NCBI GenBank assembly: GCA_017590115.1
Contig: JAGGNK010013558.1
Location: 19,644,823-19,708,822 of the forward strand
Source: Montifringilla adamsi
Taxonomy: Eukaryota; Chordata; Aves; Passeriformes; Passeridae
DNA length: 64,000 nt
Direction: 5' to 3'
Position numbers and translations under genes: made by a program. Positions within the stretch are counted from its first letter, which is position 1; each line of letters opens with the position of its first letter. The notes under the pieces were generated by a model. The model saw only the letters and a list, made by a program, of their open reading frames with translations, had not been told where the DNA came from and did no database searches. Shown here in pieces: positions 1 to 12,300 of this stretch.

Positions 1-185
1 ATACTGGGAGAGGAGAGGGGAAAGGAGAGGTCATAAAAGCTTCCCCTGTGGAAGGATGTTGGATGTCTCTGCTCTCACTCCCGTTTGGCCGCTGTCCGTG
101 TGCCGGGTCCTGCCGCCTTCCAACGCCCTCTCTGCTCTGTGTCTGTCTGTCTGTCTGTCCGTGTGTCCTCGCTGCCTCGGCCAAG

Positions 186-335
186 GAAGGACATCTGTGC
201 TGCCATGAACAGGCCCTGTGAGACCCTGGGGCTGTCGCACGTGGCCGGGATGTGCCAGCCCCACCGGAGCTGCAACATCAACGAGGACACGGGGCTGCCC
301 CTCGCCTTCACCGTGGCCCACGAGCTGGGACACAG
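186..335 (+). CDS. ADAMTS7: ADAMTS7 exon: catalytic domain, first half of zinc site
   Basis: Encodes [18 protein letters not shown]..., then [24 protein letters not shown] is the first part of the HExxHxxGxxHD zinc-binding motif, with the catalytic Glu at 322-324. The exon enters with two bases of an Arg codon pending and leaves with AG, completed to Ser by the next exon. The donor is gtacac at 336. The acceptor follows a TGTC-repeat pyrimidine tract and is placed at AG 184-185 by phase; it is the least certain boundary of the gene. Confidence 0.9.
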
Positions 336-3300
336 GTACACCCTCTTCCTCCTCCTCCTCCTCCTGTTCTCTGTGTGCGCCCTGGGGCTGGAGAAAGCAC
401 GGGGGGAAGTTGGGAGATGGTTCCCAGGTGGTTCCTCACGGGTGCAAACACTCCCTTGCTCCCTGAGGGTTTCATTCCCGAGTTAAGTTTCGGGTTGTCC
501 CAGGTTTAATGAGAACACACAATCCAAGGCAGCCTGGGGAAATTGCACCTGTGTATTGTCCTGGGGTGGTGTGGGAGGGTTTTGGAGCAGGGCTTGCCCA
601 CTGAGAGGTTTTAAAGTAGGATCTGTCTGTAATATCAGCGACTGAGTTTTGCTTGCCCCAGTTTCAGTTAAACTTTGACAGGATCGCTTGAACACTGCAG
701 TTCCCAATAGACATCCGTGTGTGGGAAAACACCCACCAGCGCGATCCTCTTGAATATTCCTGAGTTTTCAGTGGGAAAGCTGCAGTGAAAGCACGGGACA
801 GAGCTCAGGGCTGTCAGCACACGTCCCCAGGGCAGGTCCTGCTCCGAGCGGGGCCGGGAGCGGTGGCGGTGGTGGCTGTGGGGGCCGTGGCTCACCTCCC
901 CTCCGTGGGCTGTGTCTTACACAGTTTTGGGATTCAGCATGATGGAAGCAGCAATGACTGTGAGCCAGTTGGGAAAAGACCTTTCATCATGTCTCCACAG
1001 CTCCTGTATGACACGTCCCCACTCACCTGGTCCCGCTGCAGCCGCGAGTACATCACACGCTTCCTCGAGTGAGTGCTGCCTCCTCTTCCTCCTCACTGAT
1101 GGGGCTGGGGGTCGGGGCCCAGGCATGGGGGTGCTCTCATCTCTGAGATGTCTCTCGAAGAGTGTTGGGGGTCTTTGCCCAGAGCAGCTGTGGCTGCCCC
1201 ATCCCTGGGAGTGTCCGAGGCCAAGGCCTGGAGCAGCCTGGGGTAGTGGGAGGTGTCCCTGCCCATGGCAGGGGTGGGATGAGATGGGCTTTGAGGTCCC
1301 TTCCCACCAAACCATTCCACGATTCCACGGATCCTCCCTGTGCTGTGAAGGGGGATCAGGAGCTTTTGGGGGGGCACAGGGGCTGTGGTTGCACAGATAG
1401 AACCAGAGTGTTTTCCCTCAGTGCTCCCTGCAGGAGATTCCCTGCAGAACCTCTTCTGTTCCCTCTGTCTGTCATGGGCAAACCAGATCCAGCCAAATTC
1501 TTCCCTGCCTTTGTTTATTTTTAGCACCCGTGGCTGATTTTTCAGCCTGTTGTTAGGAAGTTCCAAGGAGCCCAGCCCTGAGTTTGGTTTGTCAGCCAGT
1601 GGCTTGCACTGGAGGAACATTTCCCCCTTGCTGCAGGAAGGTTTGGAAGCAGGAGGAGCAGTGAGAGCAGGGCCAGGGGAAGGAGGCTGCTGGGGCTGCT
1701 GCTCCCAGATCCCAGCCTGGGCCATGTGGACTGGCCCCGTGCAGGGGAATTTCTGCTGATTTATGGCTTTCTGAGGAATGGAGCTTGCCCGCATCCGCAG
1801 CGCTCTCGGCCCTCTGCTTTTAACCTTCACTTGGGGAGGAAGAATTTCCTGCCTGTGCTGACCCCGGGCTGCTGCGAGCTGCCATGGGGAGACAGAGCAG
1901 CTGGAAGCTCCTCTGCTGGGGTTTTGGACCCTTTGCTCCCCCAGAAGGAGCAGCTCTTCCTCGGGAGAGCGCCCGGCAGGCGTCTGTCACCGGCTGTGAC
2001 ACCCGGGGCCAGGGCCAGCACGGGGCCAGCACAGACAGCAGCGTGTTGTAACGGGATGCTGGCAGGAGAACGGGAGGGAAGGAGCCAGGAAACCCGACCC
2101 TGCTGGCCTGGGGTTGCTGGGTGTGCTTGGAACAGAGCTCACGTTCGGGAAAACCGCACTCTTGGATGGTGATGATTATTGTTTTACACGAGGTCATTGT
2201 TGTTTCACAAGCACTGCTGAATGGTGGAGCATCTGAAAGTGATTCCCGGCAGCAGCACTGCAGTCAGTGCTGGCTGCAGCTGGGGCTTCACTCAGGCTCT
2301 GCCTGGACATGAGGGGACACTGGGACAGGTCCTGTCCCTGCTGGGGCAGCCTGTCCCCAAGGAAGGTGTCCCCTCGCTCAGGCCAGTGTAGGGTGCTGGC
2401 TGCTGATGCTCTGGTGGTGAAGGCACCCTTCAGTCTTTGCTCTGCATCAGACAGCCAGATTTTCAGCCTTTTTCCTCTGTGTTGGAGCTCTTCCTCCACC
2501 ATCCTCCTCTTGCCAGGGCCCAGGGCCTGCTGCCCTTGCCCTGCCCGTGCCCCCTCTGCCAGCCCCACCACCGTGGCTGTGCAGCTGATTCTTCCTGAGC
2601 TCCAAGCTTTGCCTTTGTTTTTGTTGAATTGTGTCCTGGCTTCCTTGGACCCTTCCTCCAGTTCTCTGTGAGCTTTTGGAATTTTAATCCTGCTCTCAAA
2701 TGTATCTGCAGATCCTCTCAGGCTGCTCACAGATGGGGATTCAATCATTGTTCCATCCAGGCCATCCTCCAGCTCGTTAAGAGCAGGCTGGAACAGGCAG
2801 AGCAGTGCAGGCCCTGCATCTTTCCCTCTGGACTGGGATTTACTGCAGATCCCTGGAAGCCAGAGGGAAGCTCAGGCCAATTTTTCCCTGCTTGGAGATG
2901 TGTTTTGGCCAACTGAACAGACCACGAGAATGGTTATAAAATATTTAACAAAGCAATATATTCTGGAAAAGCTGGAAAGCTGAGGCAGATGCCAGTCACC
3001 CCCAGACTGGACAGAGACCCCTCTGTGAGCTGGGGCAGGGCAGGGAGTGCCCCAAGCAGGTCACAGGAGCAGGAGGTTGGGGACAGTGTAGGGGGCACCT
3101 GTGGGGCCCAGACAGGCACAGGGTGAAGAGTCAGAGCAGCACGAGTGTCACACCTGGGGCTCAGCCAGGATGAAGTGCTTCAGCCTGGACTTTTTCCAGT
3201 AAAGACACCTTCTGTTTTTAGAGAAAACACTCCAAGTGTACAGAATAGGATGAGCTTTAAGGCTGCTTCCAACCCAAACCATGCCAGGTTCTGGGATTCT

Positions 3301-6300
3301 GTGGAAATACGTGGGGAGGTGCCCTGCAGCGTGTGCCTGACACAGGCTGCAGCAGGACCCTGTGTCCAGCTGCCCAGCCCATGCCCCATCCATCCCAGCT
3401 GAGCCCCACAGCACCCACAGGGATGGCACCCTGCCCTTCCCACTGGGCTGGGAGCAGCAGGGTGCTGCTGCTCTTGGGGGTTTGGAAATGGAGATTTTTG
3501 AGCCCCCGGGCTGCTGAAAGCAAGCCCTTTCCTGGTTCGTGCCACAGGGAAATAAAAGTGTATTTCAGTGAGGACATGCATGGGAGTTCAGGGGCTGTCT
3601 CCAGCCAAGGGAGCTGTTTGCAGGTGTGGAACTCGGTGGGTGGGATGGGAAAGGGAGGAGGGGGTGCTGGTCCTGCTGGGCATCACTTTGGGGTGCACTG
3701 CCAGCACCCCAAAGCAGCAGCTCTGCTGCTTCCAGCCCTGTTTCCGTGCTGCTGCTTTGGCTTGGGAAGGAATCTCATGGCACGGGAATTGCGAGCCGTT
3801 CCCGATCCCCGCAAACCCGAGTAACCCGATCCGCCGCCGCCCTGCCGGAGGCTCAGCTTTGCTGGAAACAAGTTTGTTGAAATAACACCGCGTGTTTGGG
3901 AAGTGTCACAGCGAAAGCCGCTGGAGCCGAGGCGGCACTGCCCGCCTCCAGTGCCCCCCAAAGCTGTCCTGTGCTGGCATGGCGGTGGGCACGTCTGGCT
4001 GCTGGCATCTCCTTTGTTCCTGTTAGCAGCGGCCGCACGGACGCTCCTGCTTGTTGAGAGAAATGTCCACCGGCACATTTATGGTTGTTTCCCCTTCTGT
4101 CTTTGTCCCTTCACCTTCCCCATGTCCTGCCACGCCAGGGGGATATGGGGGGATGGCTCTGGGGGGCTCCCACCCCGAGAAGGTACCCAGGGGTGCCCGT
4201 CCTCACCGGAGCAGCTCCAGGGACTGCAGAGCCAGGGCCGTGTCAGTGGGAAATGCTGGCTGCTCATCCTGGGACGTGCCCCAGCTCCTGTTCCCGTCCC
4301 CTGCTGGAGGTGTGGGACACTGGGTGACACTGCTGTGGCTCTCTCTTGCAGCCGGGGCTGGGGGCTGTGCCTGGATGACCGCCCGGCCCGGGAGCTGCTG
4401 GACTTTCCCCTGGTGCCCCCGGGTGTCCTGTACGACGTGGGCCACCAGTGCCGGCTGCAGTACGGCCCCTACTCCACCTTCTGCGACGACATGGACGTAA
4501 GGGGGGCCTGGGGGGCACCGGGGGGCTTTGGGGGGCTGTGCCCACCCTGCCCGAGGGATGGACCTGATCTGTGCCTGAGGGGTGGACCTGTGCCCGAGGG
4601 ATGGATCGGATCTGTGCCCAAGGGATGGATCTGTGCCTGAGGGATGGATCTGTGCCTGAGGGATGGATCTGATCTGTGCCCGAGGGATGGATCTGATCTG
4701 TGCTCAAGGGATGGATCTGATCTGTGCCCGAGGGATGGACCTGGTCTGTGCCCGAGGGATGGGATCTGTCCCCAAAGGATTTATCTGATCTGTGCCCAAG
4801 GGAAGGCTCTGTGCCAGGCAGGAACGTGTCCCTCTCTTCCCACAGAGTGTCTGCAGCACGCTGTGGTGCACGGTGGGGAACACGTGTCACTCCAAGCTGG
4901 ACGCAGCTGTGGATGGCACGGCCTGCGGGGAGAGCAAGGTAACAGGGGACACCCCTCCATGGCTCAGGGAGCCTGCTCCTGCACACACAGGGCTGGGCAG
5001 GGTCAGTGCAGGGCTAGGTCATCCCACTGTCCCCAGCAGGGACTGCCCTCAGGGAAGGTGACTCGCTTGGGGTCACTTGAATCACCTGGGAAGGTGAAAC
5101 CCACCGTTAATGACCATGGCAGGACAGCACAAGGCTCGTTCTGCTGCCATGGTGGATCCTCCTCCCTGGGATCTTTCCCACTGCTGGGGAGGCACCTCTG
5201 AGCCCCTCTGGGCTGACACTGGGCTGTGAATCCCCTTGATGAGGGGTCTCCATGGAGCTTTGGGTTTGCTGCCTCCCTCAAATCCTCAAAGAAGACAACA
5301 TCTCTGAGTTTCCCGTGGCTTGAGGAGCTCCAGGCTCTGGCAGAGCCCAGCTGACCCCAGGCACCTCCAAGCAAGCAAAGCAGGGATTTCCACAGGACAA
5401 TCGGTGTGCTGGGCCCCAGTGCTCCCTGCCTGACCCGGTGTTCTCCCCCTGTCCCCGCAGTGGTGCTTCAACGGCGAGTGCGTCCCCGTGGGATTCCGGC
5501 CCGAGCCCATCGACGGCGGCTGGAGCTCCTGGAGCTCCTGGGCCTCCTGCTCCCGCAGCTGTGGAGCAGGAGTGCAGAGTGCTGAGAGGCACTGCAGCCA
5601 CCCCACGTAAGCCAGACCCCCGGGAGGCCGGTCAGGAGTCCCGGAACGCTGGGCTGGATGGGGCTGGGAGGGACTGCTTCCATGCCCTGCCCTGGAGTGC
5701 TGCACTGTGACTCACACAGAGGGCAGAGGCTCCACGCTCAGAGATGTAAAACATATCCAGTGTCCTTTAGTGACAGCGCAGCAAACCAGGCATTCCTGGA
5801 GCCTGATTCAGAGTTGTTTTGAAAAATCCTGCTGCAGTTTATCACCCTGTGCATTCCATCAGCCAGTGCTGGCTGGAAGTGTCCGGGCACTGCTGGAGGA
5901 GCTGCCGTCTCCATCCTGGGATTTCTGCTGACCCATCTGCTCCCCAGATGTCCCCTTGGTCACCAAATCCCTGTTGCACTGGATTCAGCCAAAACCCCTG
6001 GCTTGCCCTGGTGTCAGAGCAGCCTGGGATGGGGAGGAAAAGGGCTTTGTAGTGATGTTCCATGGGAATTCACTTTTCCATGGCATGGGGAGCTCTGGCA
6101 GCCCCAGGAGTGAGCTCCTGACCTTTCCAGATGTGTTCTGCCCATCCTCTTCCTCGGGTGAGTTTGGTGCGTGCTGCTGGGCTCTTGAGGAAGTGCTCTG
6201 CCATCTCAGTCCTGGGCCAGGACCTGGATTTGTGTTTGACATAAACGCTGTGGCAGAGGTGCTGTGGTGGTTTGTGGAGTGTTCCAAACACAGCTGTGCT

Positions 6301-9300
6301 CAGGCAGGAGAGCAAACACTGGGAATTTCCAGGGCAGTTGTTTGCTTTGGCCACTGGAGGTAAATCTTCAGCTTTGCCCTTGGGATGAAGTGAGAAAATG
6401 TGTGCTGGGCATCCCCCCCTCCCACAGCCATTCCTCAGGGCAGAGCGTGTAAACACAGCCCTAAAACAATCACTAGCTTCATTCCCTTCAGCAGAGTGTG
6501 CCCAGGAGAAGGAATTCTCGTGAGGTCACTGGGACATGGGCCATGGACAGTGGTGTGACCGAAGGACAAGGCAGCGTGGTGGGAGATGGTGGCCGTGTCG
6601 TGAGGGTCTGCTGGCATCTGAGAAAAGCACCGCTGTGCTTCTCGAGTCTCTCTTGCTTTAAAAAGTCCAGTGCCGGCTTTGCCATTCCCTGGGGCAGCAG
6701 AGGAGCAGAGTCAGGAGGACTCCCTGGGTGGGAAAGAGAGCAGCTCCTCCAGAGCAGCTGCAGGGAGGGCACCAGGCTGGACGGGGCTTGGAGCAGCCTG
6801 CTCTGTGGGAGGTGTCCGTGCCCATGGCAGGGGGTGGAACACGGATGGATTTTGAGGTCCCTTCGGACCCAAACCATTCCAGAGCTCAGTGGCTGAGCTC
6901 TGTGCCCTCCCAGCCCTTGTGTGACTGGTTTTTGCCTCCCCAGGCCCAAGTACGGGGGCCGCTACTGCCTGGGCGAGCGCAAGCGGTTCCGGATCTGCAA
7001 CGTGCGGCGCTGCCCCCCGGACAAGCCCTCCTTCCGCCAGCTCCAGTGCAGCCAGTTCAACCCCATGCCCTACAAAGGGAAGCTCTACAAGTGGACACCA
7101 GTGCCCAACAACAGTGAGTGGAGGGCAGAGCCCTCAAACCTGGAGCGGCTCCGGCACGGCCCCGGAGCGGTCGGAGCTGGCGCTTTGTGTCCCAGCCTTG
7201 CCTTGCAGCCCGCTCGTGCTGTATTTTGTATTTTACACTGCCCTGGGCTTGCAGGGTTGATCTGTGCTTTCGGAGAGACCGGTGCTGGGGCTGAGTGTGT
7301 GCCTGTTCCCCAGTTAACCCCTGCGAGCTGCACTGCCGGCCCGAGCACGAGTACTTTGCGGAGAAGCTGCGCGACGCCGTGGTGGACGGCACGCCCTGCT
7401 ACGACAGCGACGCCAGCCGCGACCTCTGCATCAACGGCATCTGCAAGGTGGGGCTGCACCGGGCACACCCCGGGCCTGGAGAGCACCAAGGGGCAGCTCC
7501 CACTGCTGGGCGCTCAGCATCCCCTCCCTCTCGTGCTGAGCTCGCTCCCTTTGCCGCTCCCCACTTGGAATGGTTCCTGGTTCCCGTGGGGTGAGTGGCT
7601 CGGGCTGTGCCAGCCTCTGTGCTGGCCTCAAGGAGCCAGAGCACCACCCAGGCCAGGATGGACGCAACCTGGAGCAACCTTGGAGCACCTTGGTCTCAGG
7701 GAAGGTGTCCCTGGCCATGGCAGGGGGCTGGAACTGGATTGTCTTTAAGGTCCCTTCCACCCCAGGCCATCCCAGGATGCTGTGAATCCCTTGGGGACGA
7801 TGCAGTCGGTGCTGGGAGGGACTGGGAGGTGCTGGTGTGGGGCTGACGGGGCTGCCTTGCAGAGCGTGGGCTGTGACTATGAGATTGACTCTCACGCCGT
7901 GGAGGATCGCTGCGGGGTCTGCCACGGGGACGGCTCCACCTGCCACACCGTCCACAAGACCTTCGAGGACAGCGAGGGGCTGGGTAAGGGCACCTCCTGC
8001 TGTCCCCTGAGCACCCCGTGCTGGTCCAGCACAGCTGGGCTGCTGCTGCTCCTTTGGAAGGGCAGTTTAATTCCAACTTGTCGATTTTTTGGGGATAAGA
8101 CAGCAGGGAACTCGGGTGGGCTCAGGGCAGGGCAGGGCTTGGTGCCCACTGGTGCCTTACAGAGGTGTAAGGATTGGCACAGTGCTGGCACCCAGGGGAC
8201 ACGGCACCCACCCAAGGACAAAAATCATCTCACACACCTCTGACTCCCCCAAGACCAACGCTTGGTTCCATTCCCAGGTTATGTGGACATTGGGATTATC
8301 CCCGTGGGAGCCCGGGAGATCCGGATTGAAGAGGTGGCAGAAGCCGGGAATTTCCTGGCGCTGCGGAGCGAGGACCCGGAGAAATATTTCCTGAATGGTG
8401 GCTGGACCATCCAGTGGAACGGGGACTACAGGGTGGCAGGGACCACCTTCACCTACAAGAGGACAGGGAACTGGGAGAACCTCACCTCTCCGGGGCCCAC
8501 CGTGGAGCCCGTGTGGATCCAGGTAGGATGGATCCTGCCCTCCTTGTGGGGCTGAGCTGCCGTGGCCCCTCACGGCCCTCCCTGCATCCAGGGCACGGGC
8601 GGGGGCAGAAACACCCCTGTGTTTCTGTGGGAGCCAACGCTGGGGCAGCCAAGCACACGCTGCCAGCCTGGGGATGTTTCCAGCCCACACCACTTGCAGC
8701 TGGGCCTGATCCCCTTTGCAGCATTCCGCAGAATATTTACCCAGGAGAGGGGTGTGAGGAGAAAGAGCCGTTTCCTGAGGCCTTTCCCCTATCTTATCAC
8801 CAGCAGGGAAAGAGCCCCCGGTGCTTCTGGCTGGGCTGGACAGTCAGGAGTGAGGGAGCTGCCAGCTCATGCAGGGCTGCTGGAGCCAATGTCCTTGTGA
8901 CCGTGAGGCCAAGCCTTCCTCTGCAGAAACCAGTGGGAATCATCCCACGTGTGATGGCACAGCTGGCACCAGGCTGACATCCCTCGTGGTGCCAGCTGTG
9001 GTGCAGAGGTGGTGGTGGCCATGGAGCTGCATCCCATGGACCCCCAGGATCCCCCTGCCCTGGCAGTCATGGCCCAGCCAGAAGAACATCCCCTCCTTTG
9101 CACAGGCTCACTCAGAGCTCAGCCACCCCGAGCAGCCACAATCTCCTTCTGCCTTTCCTTCAGCAGCAGCTCGGGGTGGGATGTGAGCAGGATCCTGGGC
9201 CCGCTGCTGCCAAGGGCTGCTGTTAATGGGAATGCTGGCACTGTTAATGGGAATGCTGGCGTGCTCAGCGCCCACAAATCACTTTCTGGGATTCATAGCC

Positions 9301-12300
9301 TAATTAAAACCTGTGGACAACAATGTTTCGATATTCGTGGAGAGGTTTTGGAAAGACGCCCTGGCTCCCGCCAAAGCTCCAAGAACAACAAAGCTTTGGC
9401 AATAATGGGAGTGCTTAGGCTAAGAAAAACAGGGATGAACTCCTGGCCCTCGCGAGCGCAGGAGCCTTGTGTCAACCACAGGAGCAGCAGGAGCCCCTCT
9501 GGAGTGGGAGGCAGTGTAGGAAATTCCACCCGTGGGCAGGGACACCTTCCACAAACCGAGTTACTGCAGGTCCCATCCAGCTCTGCTGGGGAGCTGGGCA
9601 CAGGGTCACGTCCTTCTGGCCCTGCTGGGCAGCTCCTTCACCCTGAGAAGCCCCTGGTGCAGTGCCACCCCCACTGCCCTGCCTGACCACCCCCTGCCTG
9701 TCCCCAGTGTCCCCCAGCTGCTGTTCACCCTGTCCCCTGTGTCCCCCAGCTGCTGTTCACCCTGTGCCTGTCCCCAGTGTCCCCCAGCTGCTGTTCACCC
9801 TGTCCCCTGTGTCCCCCAGCTGCTGTTCCAGGAGACCAACCCCGGGGTGAGGTACCAGTACACGATCCAGCGCCCGGCCGACAGCGAGAACGAGATCGAG
9901 CAGCCCGAGTTCCTGTGGCGCTTTGGCTCCTGGACCACCTGCACGGCCACCTGTGGGACAGGTGAGTGCAGCCCCTGGACACCCGCTCTGAGCAGCAGAG
10001 CATCCCTGGGGAGCCGTTGAAATTCCTGGGTCTTGGGTTTCAGGAGGTCCTAGGGGCAGAAGAAAGGGACATCTGCTGAGGTCACGCCCGTGGTGCTCAG
10101 CAGGAACCCCAGGGCTTTATCAGCGCCGAGCTCCCGGCTCGGTGTCCTGTTACCCGGCACGGGATGGAGACAAAAGATCTTTAGAGAAATCAGGGAGGGT
10201 GGAAGGGCTGGTCTCCTGCCTGCCTGGGCCTCTCCTCGGGGGGAGGATATGCAGGGTTTTACAGAGAGCTGGGGTCCCACGGTGTCCGTGTGCGGATGTT
10301 TGCTTCCCCCATCCTGCCCCCCTGCACCACTGGCTGGGTGTCCCAGGGTCCCCAGGGCAGCTTTTGGGGCAGCTGGTGCAGAGGGACATTTCTGGAAGTC
10401 TGCCAGGAGAGACTGGGAGCAGCAAGCACTTCCTCGAGAGCAGCTGGCACTGGAAAAAAGGGGAATTCAAGGACGCTTGTGCTTTCTAGGTAGCACAGAG
10501 TGCCAGGACATGGCCTTTGTTTAAAACCAGCTTTTCTTTGTATGATTCGAGTGCTTGGCTTCCAGAACAGAAGGGAAGTAGAGGAGTGAATCAGGCAGGA
10601 GTCGGGTGAGGGTGAGCAGCTGGAGGAGGGCTGAGCCCCTCTTCCTGCACTGAGTGATGATGTGAGATGAGATGTGGGTTTGGGAGAGCTCACAGTGAGC
10701 CTCTGCTGAGTCCCAAGGCCCTGTAAGCTCCCAAGTGCTTGAGGCAGAGCCCAGCTCAGCAGTTCAGCAGGGTTCTGTCAGTCTCAGCTGAGCTTTGGTG
10801 ACAGCTCTCATGTCACAGGTCAAGTACGTGTTACAGAACGGGGACAGAAGCCGGAGCGAGGCAGTGTGGTGAGGTCACCATAAAATCCCCTGGGAGCAGA
10901 CTGGCGACACGAGGCTTTGGGCAGTGCTTTGTCCTGAGCTGGGCTGGGGCAGGGCTGCCAGAAGAGCCAGGTTCTGCCCCTTGGCAGCCCCAGAACTCGC
11001 AGTGCACTCGGTGGCTGGGTGTGCTCCGGGCAGTGCTGCCAGGCCGGTGCGGCTCCGTGCCTGCACGGCTCCAGCTGCCATCCTGCCCTGGTGCCAGGGG
11101 CTCTGCCAGGGCATCTCAGCCTCAGCACCAATGAACGTGCAGCTTCAAATGGTGCTTTCATTTTCTCCCCACTCTCCTGGCTCACCGAGAGCCTCCTGTG
11201 CCCTGCTGGGTGGTCGGGTTGGGTTTCCAAAGCCGTGCTGGCGCCCATGTGGTGCCAGCGCACCCGGGGTGCCTGTGAGTGCCCGGGGGGTGCCTGGGGC
11301 TGCCCTCAGTGCCCACCCACCCGCAGGGGTGCAGCGGCAGGTCGTGCACTGCGTGGAGAGGCTGGCGGGCCTGGTGGAGGAGCGGTTCTGCGACGCGCTC
11401 ACGCGCCCCGACGACCAGCAGCGCCCCTGCAGCGAGGAGCCCTGCCCGGCCAGGTGCCACCCGCCTGCTCCCCCTCCCTCACCCTGGGAATGGGTCCCCG
11501 GCCCTGGGTGGGTCCATGGCAGCATCCCTGGGTTTGTCTGACCTGACAGGCATTGCCTGTCCACGGGCAGAGCCTCACCGGCGGTCCCATCCTGGCAGGA
11601 TGCTCCTCTCTGCCTCTGTGCACACAACCCCGGCACAGCTCGGGGGCTGTCGCATCCCTGACCCTCTGTCCGAGCTCCCAGACCTTGGGCTGACACATTT
11701 GGGATCCTCCTTTCCCCATGGCCTCACGTGATGGGCAGTGGGATGGTCCTGGGGCACGGCTGCTTGCTCTGGCTGAGATCTTTCCCTTTCCTCTTTTCTA
11801 TATCCCTCTTCCCCTTTCCCCTTTCCCCTTTTCCCCATTTCCCCTTTTCCCGATTTCCCCTTTTCACTCTTCCCCTTTTCACTCTTCCCCTTTTCACTCT
11901 TCCCCTTTTCACTCTTCCCTTTTCTTCCCCCTTTCTTCCCCCTTTCTTCCCCCTTTCTTCCCCCTTTCTTTCCCCTTTCCCCCGCAGGTGGTGGGTGGGT
12001 GAGTGGCAGAAGTGCTCAGCCACGTGTGGCCGGGCAGGGCTGATGAAGAGGACGGTGCTGTGCATCCAGAGCGTGGGGCTGGACGAGCAGAGGGCCCTGC
12101 AGCCAGCAGACTGCCAGCACCTGGCCAAGCCGGATGCCACCGCGCCCTGCCACCCAGAGGTCCCCTGTCCCTCCCCGTGGGCTGTGGGCAACTGGTCCGA
12201 GGTGAGAGGGGACTTTGGGGGTGTCCCGTGTCTTGCAAAGGGGTGGGAGCTGGGGACAGGGGTCCCCGGACACCTCAGCCTGCCCCAGGGCAATGGCTGT

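Noticed and set aside
1..185. Earlier ADAMTS7 exon at the window start
   Set aside because: The first 185 bases look like intron with a TGTC-repeat pyrimidine tract; no conserved prodomain or catalytic sequence is readable.
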